DNA from: Larimichthys crocea
Lineage: Eukaryota; Chordata; Actinopteri; Sciaenidae
Reading direction: 5' to 3'
DNA: 64,000 nt
Assembly (NCBI RefSeq): GCF_000972845.2
Contig: NC_040032.1
Span: 3,429,073-3,493,072 of the forward strand
In this document: positions 13,151 through 25,500 of the stretch, piece by piece
Position numbering within the stretch: the stretch's first letter is position 1
Layout of the letters: each line of letters begins with the position of its first letter
The notes under the pieces: model-generated
Databases searched by the model: none
Seen by the model: only the letters and a program-made list of their open reading frames with translations
What the model was told of the DNA's origin: nothing
Made by a program: the position numbers and the translations under genes

Positions 13151-13891
13151 TCATGAGTGTTTTATTTTTTCATTTTTGTGTATGTGTTTTTTTAACCCTG
13201 TGTTGTTCATATGTGACTTCCTGATTTTTGGACTGACTTCCGTGTAAATGACTGACTGAATCAGTTGTCTGTGTGCCAGATGTGGCAGCTCGTGTTATTT
13301 TGTTTTGATAACCATGTTTACATATGCTCATTCATCCCTCTCTGACCTGCGTATCATAAAGCAAAGGAACAGCCACTCATAATACTTAGCTTAATGTCAC
13401 TGATAACCACTTGTGGCACTTGAATGGCCTGAACGTTGACATTATATCGTCTCATCTCACTCTCAGTGGATCTATATCGTTGTGCTATGTGTTTGTCGCT
13501 TCTTGAATAATGTGAGAGAAAAACACATGGCATCAACAGCTCTCTTCCCTTAAGATTGCGATGAATTCCCTGCACTCCTGCTGTTTTGAATGGCCATTTC
13601 TCTGGAAGGACAATGAACCCTAATAGGCTTTGCTAAATGTCCTGAAGCCAGTCAATAGGGGAGAAAGACGAGGTGGTGAGAAAAACTGCCATAAAACAAA
13701 CAAGAATGGTAGAGAGAGCAAGAGATTGAACGAGCCAGTGATAGAGCGAGGTGCAGAAGTGATGGAGAGAGCGAGTGAGGGAGTTGTTTCCTGTACTAAG
13801 CGGCTTGAAATGGCTGTGGAAAAGCATTAACGAGTCTGACCTGGCAGGGAACCAGAGGGTAGGCGGCTGTCAGGTCAGGCTTGGCAGACTG

Positions 13892-13893
<2 letters not shown>
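13151..13893. other. noncoding DNA with purine-rich patch
   Basis: No gene seen. A purine-rich, GAGAGAGC-type patch covers about 13658-13790 just before the TG microsatellite. Open frames on both strands through this patch are compositional. Confidence 0.5.

Positions 13894-13953
<60 letters not shown>
13894..13953. repeat. (TG)30 microsatellite
   Basis: Uninterrupted TG run of 60 bases. The open frames reading poly-Cys/Val or poly-Thr/His here are artefacts of the repeat. Confidence 0.98.
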
Positions 13954-13954
<1 letters not shown>

Positions 13955-14182
13955 ACCTGTGTTTGTTTGACTCCAGCACCCAGCAGTCAAAATAATAAAG
14001 AGTTCACCTGTCGATTAAGTCTCCAAACAGGAGCTGTACGGTGCCAGTCACAACTGGGCCATAACGACCTTAGTAATTGCTGCAGGCAACTTTGCCGATG
14101 GTAAACTGCTTGCGCGTGCGTGTGTGTGTGCGTGTGTTAATAGGACACACACTCAGATGTCAATTTTACAGTACTTACAACT

Positions 14183-14360
14183 GGACATTAATTGCGACAC
14201 TGATTTTGTGTGACAGCCATACACATCTGCCAACACAAACTAACTACCAGCAAATATACAGTGTTACAAAACCAGTGGTGTCTGCTCCAGGTTGCAATTA
14301 ACCTTCAGCAGAACGAATGCGATTTGGAAGTGCAGTATTGAACATGGAGTGCAGAGATTG
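14183..14360 (+). repeat. noncoding module, copy A (paired with 16334-16550)
   Basis: Contains GACATTAATTGCGACACTG followed by a TGTGTGACAGC block, and about 110 bases later AATTAACCTTCAGCAGAACG, AATGCGATTTGGAAG and GGAGTGCAGAG. The same blocks recur in the same order, spacing and orientation at 16334-16550 with substitutions. It is not simple sequence and not a transposon I know. The most economical reading is a local duplication of a noncoding, possibly regulatory, module. Confidence 0.7.
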
Positions 14361-16333
14361 CTCTCTTCCTTCCACTATTGAGCACATTCTGTTTTTTTTC
14401 ATCTCGTTCTTCTGGGCAGATTCAGGCTCGCTGATGAAATAAATCACAATTTTTCCATTTCCTTTGAAAGCAGAGCATCAATTGGCTACCAACTCTCCCT
14501 GAGGAATCAAACATTTTATATAATTTCCAGATGAAATAAACATTTCCTCGTATATAAGACGCCTTAGCAGTCAGTCATTCTGATTATTAAGCTTGATTTA
14601 CCACGAATACCATACAGTCGCCCTCAGGCTGTAAGCACCAATATATATACATTTTCCTATCTGTGATATACTGTACATTTGTGCGTGTTAGACTATTTGT
14701 TAACACGTCTCTTGGCAATCCAGTGACACAAAAGTGCTTGATTAAAAGATGAGTGCTGGGTGGAGATGCTACATGAAATGCACAGACTATGTGGCAAACA
14801 AAATCATTGCCTAAAGATGAGATTTAATTTTCTCAAAAAATTTAAAGGATGTATTTTGTAAGTGTCATTTATACAATCCTTCATTGACATTCTCAGTAAA
14901 AAGAAATGAAGCCTAACCAGAGTAAATAATGAGTATTGTACAATGAGGTCATCATCGATTCTCCATTCCACATTCAGAACCATGTTACTCTTGGTGTAAT
15001 ACAAGTGGCCACAACCTTAGAGTCAAAGTACTAGGGACAGTCCTTGTCTGATCATAAGCATATCTTTTTTTCTTGAAGTATTTTGTTTGAGCCTTTTTTA
15101 AGTCTTTATTTGGACAGAGGATTTGGACTGGGGAGGGCGAGAGGGGATGATTTGAAACATCAGGCCACAGACAAGTACAGAATCTTAGGGAATGGTAATT
15201 TGGAAAACGATTCTTAATGATACATCTTCCAGCCTTCTAGAGAAATATTTTAATGATTTCAAGATGATTCTTCAATGCAGGTAAATGAAACAAATAAAAA
15301 AATCTTCTTTAGAACTGGGACTATGTTTACACTCAAGTGACAAAGCCCTCGAGCAACCATCTGGAGCAAAGTATGATGTTAATCTGGAGCCACAAAGTCT
15401 GCAGAGGGGGGTCAGATGTTGAACATTAACACAGCTGACCATTGTTGGTATCCTGTTTTTAATCACAGTTTTGATTATTCCTTCTTAATATAACCAAGTG
15501 ATATTGCTGTAACCATGACAGCAGACAGATGACTGAAGTTCTCTAACCATAATGTCATTTTAATTAGTCAAACAATATCCTGTTAATAGTGGCGTTACAT
15601 AAGAAAACACACACACATGTGCCATTCTAAAGGGCTTTATTTGAAGAAACCTATTAGTAATATGCCATGATCCCCCAATAACATCCCTTATGTAAATGGT
15701 TTAACAGGAGACAGTGAATAAAGAAGTTTAATTTGAGAACTGGGAAAGCTCCTAATGTGAAAGTACCTTCATCATATGGGGTTTCCATCATATCCAGCAG
15801 TGTTTAAATCCCCTATTGATTATGGATGTCTTACTTCTGAACAAAAAAGCCTGCATTTTAAGAGTCATTTTAAAGCCCCATTGTGTTACCCTACTGCCAT
15901 AAAATAACACGAATATTGACCCAGGAAGCTGAGAAGAAAAAAGGACAGAGTATATCTAGGGCTGACTTTTAGCCGATGGCGAGAGATTTGCTCCAATTTC
16001 TGTGCAACGTTGCTTTAAATGTGACACTAGAATATAATCACTCGAACATGCGAGTGGTTGAACTGCCACCTTTTAAAAAAAATTCAGTCCTGAACCTGGA
16101 GATTCTCACCGCTGGCCTCACACCAGCCTAATCACTGCTGAAAGTAACGCATGCATATGTTATTTTTCCCCGTTTGTGCAAATTTGTGCGCCTCCGTTTG
16201 ACTGACGTGGACTGATTGTTCATTCATGCGAACACACAGCTGAGCGTTTTTCTCACAGAATGCGTGTGTTTGTCACTGTGTCTATATTCACAAGGTGACT
16301 AAACATATGGACGCCCTTTTTTTATTTACGATT
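14361..16333. other. noncoding DNA between the two duplicated modules
   Basis: No gene seen. AT-rich, with short homopolymers. The open frames at about 14.8-15.0 and 15.27-15.47 kb have no splice or domain support. Confidence 0.5.
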
Positions 16334-16550
16334 TGACATTAATTGTGATGCTGATTTGGTCTGACAGCAGAAGACATGCACACAAACAACAAATGCACAC
16401 ACACCATCACATGCGCACACACACACACGTGAACATGTACAGCTGCATGAACATGCCACTTACAAGCCATTTGTGTCTGCCCTAGAAAACAATTAACCTT
16501 GAGCAGAACGAATGGAATTTGGAAGCCAAGAACGATGAATGCAGAGTAGG
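16334..16550 (+). repeat. noncoding module, copy B (paired with 14183-14360)
   Basis: Contains GACATTAATTGTGATGCTG followed by a GTCTGACAGC block, then an imperfect CA stretch (about 16378-16430) not present in copy A, then AATTAACCTTGAGCAGAACG, AATGGAATTTGGAAG and GAATGCAGAG. The central 35 bases around the CCTT.AGCAGAACGAATG core are nearly identical to copy A while the spacer differs, as expected if the shared blocks are under constraint. Confidence 0.7.
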
Positions 16551-19500
16551 GAGTTCCTGCTGTTGCTCATTAGTGACCTGCAAGAAACGATGTACAGATA
16601 TGGAACTGTGCCATATGTTTGCATAAACATGAAGGTTTGAATTGTTCAAGAAAATTGGCTGGGCTTTATACTTACCAAATGTTTATGTATGAGTCATATG
16701 CTGATGGATCGCCTCCGTCAGTGTGTTTTGTTACAGATGAATATAAATCGTAACACGGCTGTACCTGCGTTTCTTTATTTGCATTTTAAAACACAATAGA
16801 TAAAAATTCTGACATGCGTCTAGTTCGATGTTGGTCTTCAGTTGATTCAACAGATTACTGAATAATTTTGACCGGGAAGCGGGGAGTGATGGTGTCTGAT
16901 TAATGAACGCTGGGTGGCTTGGATGGAGGATGTTCAAACCGTACATGGAAACGAGATGCAGGGCGAGGCCGTTGTCTGTCTTGGAAATGAGGAGCTCAGT
17001 GGATGAAAGGGAGGATGATCTGTATGACCTAGAGAAAGCAGAGTTAAGCTGGTCTAAACCACTGACCGTATAAGGAATGCACGGCACATGCGTGACATCA
17101 CCCTTAGGGAAAAATCACCAAAGATGTGGATCATTGGCAGTCCTGAGGTGGGCTGAATGATGCCTGGGAGCTCAAACAAACCACCTCTAATGGCACAAAG
17201 TGCAAACAAGCCACACTGTTAATAATGCAGAATTTTGAGCCTTAATCTAATTTGAAATTAATTGAATTAGAAATAATTCAGACATAACAGTTGTCATGAA
17301 CAATGAAATTGGCTATAGAGGCCAAAACTTTTTTTGTACCAGGCTGTAAACATGTTTATTTCTGCTGTGAAGATACATTTTAATATGGGGCGCTCATGGA
17401 GATTGAATTGTTTTGTAGCCCGCCTCAAGTGGCTGTGGCAAATGTGTGGGTGAATGTGGGTGGCAAATGCACGATGCATGAAGGTTACACTCATTGTCAG
17501 GTTGAAGTTCTCCTCCATGTTTCTCGCAGACTTACCAGACCACACGTTGAGGTTTCTTATTGTGCTGGCCAGCAATCTGTTCAAGCTGTTTTCCTCGCTG
17601 TTGATTCTGGGATATCTGTACCCTTGAACTTGAAAAGAATTAAGTGTTTTAAAACACAGGAAAATAGGTTAGGCAGTGAGTAATCTTTAAATCTCACATT
17701 TAAATTACGTCAAGCAAGTGCATTCATCAGGGAATAGCCTGGTCTTTCCGATCAAGTTTAAATCAAATCACAGCAGAGCTAAGGATTTCAGCATTAACTG
17801 CAAATGTATGTTTTAGAGGGAGTTAAAGCGATGTTTTCCCAGCCCTTCCTAACAGACCCTGTCACTTTCAAATAGCAGATAAAACCGTATGCAGCTCACT
17901 GCCTACTCTTGTTCTTTTTCTGCAAACACTTGGATTAGACGTCAGTGAATGTGTAGGTGAAGTTAAGCACCTGGATCAGATTAACATTCAGCAGCAGTTG
18001 TGACTTGATTTCTATGAACTCATTACCATTTGTTCATCATTCCTGTAATAGTATCTCAACGAAAAGAAAAACTGCATGCCCAACAATTGTGAGGGACAAC
18101 ACAGCATGTAATTATCTCAACATTATGGACGTAACATCATATTAAATCACCTGAACTGCTGCATTATTGATAGTTGTGTGAAATTGATCTTATGTTGGCT
18201 CTTAAAGCAATCATGTGAGCATGTGTTACGCTAAAGCCTGACACTGGATATAACATTAATTAATCACTTTCAGATTTCAATAAACAGCAGTAATTACTGA
18301 GTTATGGTAAATGATTATGTTTCTAAGAATGGAAATCAGTAAATCCAAATTACTGTCATGCTTACAAAGAGGGAAGATCCATGTGCTTTGTCTTATAACA
18401 GTTTTTTTTTTTTTTTACTGTAATCCAGTTCTTAGACACCAACATTTGTCTGGGCCTTTGTCCTCTAGGGTGTTAGTGTGTATTCAGTGTTTCAGTGGGG
18501 AGATTTAAAAACTGTCTTTGTGTACGGTGGTTGAATGAGTAATGTCAAATGAGAGCTCCACTATAACCACACAAGTATGTCATCATTGACTGATAAGCTA
18601 CTAAAAAGCTAACTGCAAATTTTGTAGTAAATGCAACTTTATTCTCTGACCAGTCCGCCTGTTTGTATGCTGTAAATCCATCCAAAGCCAATATTTCAAC
18701 ATCATGTTTTGGAAATGAAAATTAAATGCAGCAAATGTCCCGGTTGGAAATGTGCATGCACGGTAACCATTAAGCTACCAAGGTGCTCCATTTAGTTATA
18801 ATCTTTAAGATTTTTATAAAAAATAGGCCATGTTTTGGGTACAGTTTGTAGTCAATTCTTGAATGTGAATGCTACTTTGTTGCCACTATATTGGTTTTCA
18901 TTGTCAGTGGTGTAGTCTGCCATTCCTGCACTGGATTAAAATGTCTTTCACATAAAGAACTCACAGGAAATGATGCAGGTATGTGATCTGCCATCAGTGT
19001 TTTCACTTAGCTATACTAATGCATTACTGCTAATGCAAGCCCACATTTCCTTCTGCTGAAAAAGCATTAAATTGTTAAAACAGAGAGGGGCTTTTATTGT
19101 GAAGCACTCGCAAAAAAATGCAATGTATTTATCAGAGATAAGTGCTGTCTACAAAACAAGACAATGGTCATTTTCTGAATTTTTTGTGACAGAAGATCAG
19201 TTTTAAATATTTCAGATTAATGGCAATGGCAGTGAGCTGTTAGATGAAGAGATGTAGGTACACAACCAACTCTTATTACTGTGCTGTTGTGTGAAAAACT
19301 ACATGAAAAATCAAACTAACTGATCTTTTACTTACTACAAAAATATTTCTGTTTGTTTGGTTGCACTGTACATACACAAATTCACCAGTTGTAGATCAGA
19401 CAAAGAAACTGATCAAGGAGTTTTTGTACAGTAGTTTGTAGTAATAAACTGCACTTGCTGTTACGATCGTAACCTCCTATAACTGACTGTCTGAGCCAAG

Positions 19501-22500
19501 GCCTGAATTAATCTTCAGTTAGTTAGGCTGCGGACCATCTGAAGCAAAAAACATTTGCTATTTTTTCTGTTACACAGTGTAGGGGTTGAACATATACATT
19601 GTAGTGTAGTACATTTTCCGAAAAACGAATCTGAGAGGCCATTTACAGATAAAATAATGAGATAGTAATGTTGTTTTTGGTTAATATAACAAATTGGAAA
19701 TTAAGGTATCTTGTCACTTTGATGCAGTCATCCTGTAAATCCAATTTTGCCATTCAGTGGTCCTGCCCATTGATTCCCTCACACATCGAAGCATGCATTA
19801 CCTCATTCGTGCAATGTCCTAAAACTCTTGAGTCATTATGCTCAATCTGCACAGTTAGACTAAGCACTTCTCTCAGCTGAGGCTGGCATTTTCAGATTGT
19901 GAAACATGGATTCCGGGAGAGGTAAAAAATGTTTCACAATCAATGCCAAACCCAGTCAGCCAGCCAGCCAGCCAAGACACAGGTGGCAGACAGTGACAAC
20001 ACACAACCCAACCTCTAAATGGCTCACACCAGTGCAACAGCTGTGCCAGGAGACAGACACAACACAGCCAACGCCGTAACCGGTGCCTCAGAGAGGCTTG
20101 AGTGGTTGAAGGGAACAAACATAAGTCTCAAGCCTCTTTTCTCCTCATTGACTCATCCCTCTGCACCAAACATGCTGTAGAAAGTTACAAATTAATTGTC
20201 TAGGCGGTCATTGGTTGAGCTGTGTTAAAGGACAAAGGATGTGTCATATCAGGTAAATCGTGCTGTTCTATACCAACCATCAGTCAAGATTTTAATAATT
20301 GACCCCTCCATCCATCTGCCATTCCACAAGTCACACCCCAACCCACAACCCGATACTCATTTTTTAATGAAATGCCCTTGGGCCAAACCAAAAGAGCTCT
20401 GCCTCTGCTGTATTTAAGGTCTCCAGAGTGGATTTGACATTGTTTTCAGGGCACGATCGCAGATTTTTAACATGTCCACAACTGACATCTGACTGTGCAG
20501 GAGAAAATTTAATTTCTAGTTTTCACAAATTGAATATCATTCTCTTTCGTGTGCCAGGTAACCAGACAGACATTTCTCATGCACTGCGTGACGATGCTCT
20601 AACTTTGTGAGACAGCCTTTGCCTCAGTACTGCAAGTCCAGGGGGGGAAGTGAAGTCCAGAGGTGAATTTAAAAAGGGCACTGTGTGTGTATGTGAGTGT
20701 GCTATATATTGTGAATGGATGGTAACGGTATAAGAATTTGGTCTCAACTGGTATTCTGCTGTTCATATCTATTATTCTATTACATCAGCAAGATACGTTT
20801 AAATCATGAACTAAACAAATTATTGTTTTGTATTGTGTGTGAAGCATGAATGTTGCTACATTGTGAGGAAGCTTCGGTATGGGGAATCCACTGCAGCACC
20901 TAGGCATGACGGACCCCCTATGAGTGAAAGAGGATGAGAGGGTTTTTATACGTAGGAATGTCGGAAGTGGCACTATGGTAACTTTGACTGTACTGTGCAT
21001 CCTTTTATTAGGTCCCCTTTTTCCATGTTGAGGGCAGAAATGTCCATAGAAAGTTTTCAAGCCTGTCATAGAGCATAACCCACTGCTCATCTATCCATCT
21101 ATATGCACAGCATGTTTTAAACGGGTATAAATACGCCACATAGAGGTTTATGTACCACATTCTACATTCCCATCTCCCTCTTCTGTCTTTCAGTGTCTGT
21201 TTTGAACAGCACCTGCTGCTGAGAAGAGCTGTCAGTAACAAATGGTTGACATGTTTTTAAGTGGCCAGTAGAGTGACAGTGGCATACCAATAACTACATG
21301 TGTGCCGTCACTTGTCTATTAAGCTGCTTTTCCCTGCGTGTCTTGTTTTTGTCGTACTACACCAGACTGTATCCTGCATCTTTCTGCTTAGCTCTCTGAG
21401 TTTAAGAAGCGTGCTCCCCATCTCATCTTTCCCTTCCCACCACTCACCACTGCATCAGAGGCGAGTAGTGCTCCTTCATATGTGCCATGCCTGTGGGGAG
21501 TCTCGTCAGTCACCCAGACCTAGGACACCTCCTGACAAGGTCACAGAGGTCTGCCACTCTGAGATTAAAACAGCTCCATCCATCCAGAGAGTTCTCCCTG
21601 CAGGCAGCCATTATCATAGCAGATCGCCATGCCAAAAAGCTCAAATGGATATGTAGTGCACAGTCTGTGACCTTCCAACAGAATGCTGTCATTTTCAGGT
21701 CTCTCTGTCTTGCGAAATGGTCAGGATTGGTGGTTAAAACACTTCCATTTGGCGAAAGGTTCGCAACTTCATGTTTGTCTCCGACTTTAGTGTGTGACTA
21801 AAAAAACAAGGGGGTCACCTCAAAAATATGTTCCTTGTATCCCAATTCTCACATTGTTTTTGTGACATTTTCAGTGCTTCTGTGTGTTTATTGTTCATGT
21901 AGGTGTTTGTGTGGCATCAGCTTGAGCCAGGCCAACAGCAGGGAAGGGCGGGCAGCCTGTTTAAGGTCTCAGCGCCCAAAGGTCTCACACAAACACAGCT
22001 GTCAAAACTGGCACACAACCCTCATTAGTGCTTATTAGTGCACACGTTTACTTGTGTGAGTTTTGTTTGAGCCGTAGTTCACGGTATGATAAAGAGAGCA
22101 GTCTGGCTACATTAGACTTTCTTATCCTTTTTTTTTTCGTCACAGCACAAATATGTAAAATGCTAAATCTCAAGTCAGCTCAGTCTAAAATTTATTAAAA
22201 AACAAACACACACGCAGGTGATATGACCGTCTCTGCAATCAGGTGTGGCTTCTTATCCTTTGCTACTATCTCGGCTGCTAGATAACTAGTCTCCAGTACT
22301 TTCTCTGACACTTTGGCACATTTCATCATCACTTACTCATGTCTGTTGAGTTGAGTGTTCAAATGAATAAAATCCTCCGCATCCTTGCTGGCAGGTAAAG
22401 GATGAGTTCATCAGTTATCAGATTCAACCATGCTTGATTCAACAATTTCATACCATATTCCAGGCACAGAGGAAAAGGGACGATGGATCACTGGTAAAGA

Positions 22501-25500
22501 TGAAACCATACGACATGTAGCTGTCATCTTACGGTCTTTTCTTCATCTCGATGCTGGTCTCAAATGCCCTTGCTGCTGGGCTACCACCAGATGACAAAGT
22601 TGATGGTTTAGATTCAGACAAACATTTACACATGTTGTGACATGAGGACAGAAGCATGTGAAGCAGATTTTGATCATGAGGTGGCTAATAATTTTCACAA
22701 TAAGTTGTGTGTGTATTGCTTTGGGGCAATTTGTTTTCAATGCATTTTGTTATTTCTCTTTCAGACAGACTCAAATATCCCAGACACTACAGCACCACTT
22801 TACTGCAATTCATCATCTCCTCAAACACTGATAGACATTAAATGCTACTTATCACCACCTCCCTTTCACTGCTGTTTAACTTTGTTTGTTTTTAAGAGGA
22901 CAAAGAATGATGAAAAGTGATTGCAGCTCTTGATAACAGCAAATATAAAGCCGATCAGTCTGGTTGGAAAACAACGTGAAACTGATGATTGAATGAACTC
23001 CTATAAAATCTGTCCTGGTGTCTGTAAAAGCAGTTGAAAAGGCCTTAAAACAGAACGCATTTGTTTGTTTCTAGTGAGCACACTAAATACTGTTATTATA
23101 CTAATGTATCTTAATGATGTTATGATTTATGGTATTTAAATGTGACATGAATCACCATTTGAAGTGATTTATTTGGATTTTTTTTTGATAAGCATACTGT
23201 GTTGTGAGAACGCTTCAAGTGGTTTAACTCTGTATACCCAGTTAAATCTTGCTGTCTAGCTATAGTCTTTGCACAGTAGATTTTTTCTTTTTTTTTATAG
23301 CGGATATATTGGCTTGTCTTGTCTTGTAAGGCACACCTAAAGGTCCAGTTCCTAAATTGAAACAATGTGATGATGACACATTTTTTTTGTTTTTTTTGGT
23401 GTGGTTTGTATTCACAAAGGCAACTTCGCTGAGAAGTTGAATTATGCAGCCCGCCGCCTGCAGCTTTTCCCTTAAAGCTCACTGTGGCTGTTCACTGATC
23501 CATCGTCAAAAAATGCCTAAATAAACTACACCAAGTGGGTAAATGCTGCAGGGTTCGGATGAATTAGACCAAGCAAAGCTGGTGTGAACCTGCCCTCAGG
23601 GTGGGGGAAAGAAATAGGTTCACATGATACTTGCAGTTCTCACATTTTACAAAATCTGATCATATTTTTAAAAAGTTAATTCATACTTCTCTTTTAGTGG
23701 CTCAGAAATGGACTTTTAACTAGACTCTTGCACTTCACTTTCAGTGGTGTTCTAGTCCAGTTTATTTTAATATGAAACACAAGTTAATGGTTGGCACACA
23801 GTACATGGGACAAAAGCCTGAAAATAGCTCTCAGCAAACGACCACAAATTTGAAACCAATGTTCCTGTTCTTTTAAAAAAAAAAGTAAAACAACTGAAGC
23901 CATATCTGATCATTTTAGGAAATGTTTTTTGAATTTTGAGTCAAAATGAGTATTGTGGTGAGGCAACATCAACTTTAACAAGCACCTTCTGAACAAAAAC
24001 ATCAGTTTTGACCCATCTTATTCAATGACCCAGATACAAATTGGTTTGTGACACCAAAGGGATGTTCATATTATATCAGCTGTTTCCTTGTTTCGTTTCC
24101 TTACTGCTTAATTCTGCCCAATGCCCCATCTTCCTTTCTTCTTCACCACAGCTTCACAGGTACACATTTTGACAGCATTAGATCTGAATTGATGAGAGTG
24201 GAGTTTGTGTGTTTGTCTACCCGAGAGCAACTCAAGGCCTAGTGGGGGCAGGGACATGGGTATGGGGAGGTTGGGGGATCTAACGCAAGTGAGACAAAAG
24301 TGTGTATTTGTGCATGAACACTGTCAGGAGGCTTGGCAAGGCTTAGGCAGCATGTGCCCGGAGGGTAAGGAGTTCTGGGATGTATTTGTTTGTAGATGAA
24401 TGTGTGCACAGACGAACACACGCTCACACACGCTGCAACTAATTGGCAGAAGACAGCTGCTGCCAACCAGAAGACTCATGTGAAAGTACTCATCGTGCTT
24501 TGGCCCACAGGCAGCCACGCCACACTTAACAATTTACCCTTATGGTAATGAGCACCAATGTTCAGCGAATTCATTTCCCATCTAAAGCGTTTTATTTACA
24601 AGCCATATAGCAGCACAAGGGCTAACAACCTTTGATTGTCATAATCTTAACTGGAAGATTCATTAGACTGGTATCAAGGCAGACTTCCTGGAGATTATAG
24701 TTTACTGTTATGGGTCGTTTATTTTTACTAAATTGTATTTTTTCTGTTCTAGCATGTGTGCTATATCACTTTATACTTTATACATTGTTAGTAAAGACAC
24801 TCCCTGTTTCCACTAAGTGGACCTCAATAGTCAGAAAATCAAATTTTATTGGCAATGTATGTTGACATCATCAGTAGGTATACTTTACAGAGACACAGTT
24901 CATGTTTATTTGTGTATATGCACTCATTCATTGTATATTTTTATCCATAAATAGATATCGGCATATGACTTTATACTGCATAGGAATGGGACCAAAATTT
25001 TGGGATTGGAAGCATTCTGGTTTCCTTCTGTGTCTGAGTTGTATTGGCCAATCATGTTTTAACTGGCTTTGGTTGTATGGAGATCGAAAGCATTGGCCAA
25101 AATGCAATCTTGCAATCTTATCAGCTTTTTTAACATTTATCTGCATTAATGTGCACATAACTGTTTGTTGAGATTAACTGAAATGTGTCTTTGATATCAA
25201 TCAATCAATTGTGTATCAAGTTGCGAATCGCTCTGTGACAATGACCCATCATCAAAACAGTCATCTATGGATTCCATCATTGATAATGTATTGATTACTT
25301 CCAAAAGGAAATGAGATTAAATGTTAATTTATTTCAGCGAATATTCAGTGCACCAAAAAACTCTTACAATTGATTAGTGTTTATTCAAATACATGATTAC
25401 TGTTGTTTTCAGTTTGGCTTCAAATTGCCACCAGATTTATCCGTGCAGGTTTCATCTCTTTTTGTGTGATGCAATGTTACTACTTGTCTAAAGGTTGAAT

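Noticed and set aside
16731..17087. 118-codon minus-strand frame
   Set aside because: No recognisable domain, low-complexity Ser/Leu composition and no splice context.
21300..21801. Two overlapping plus-strand frames (118 and 104 codons), one with a hydrophobic start resembling a signal peptide
   Set aside because: No conserved motif, frames compete with each other and with minus-strand frames, and splice or promoter support is lacking.
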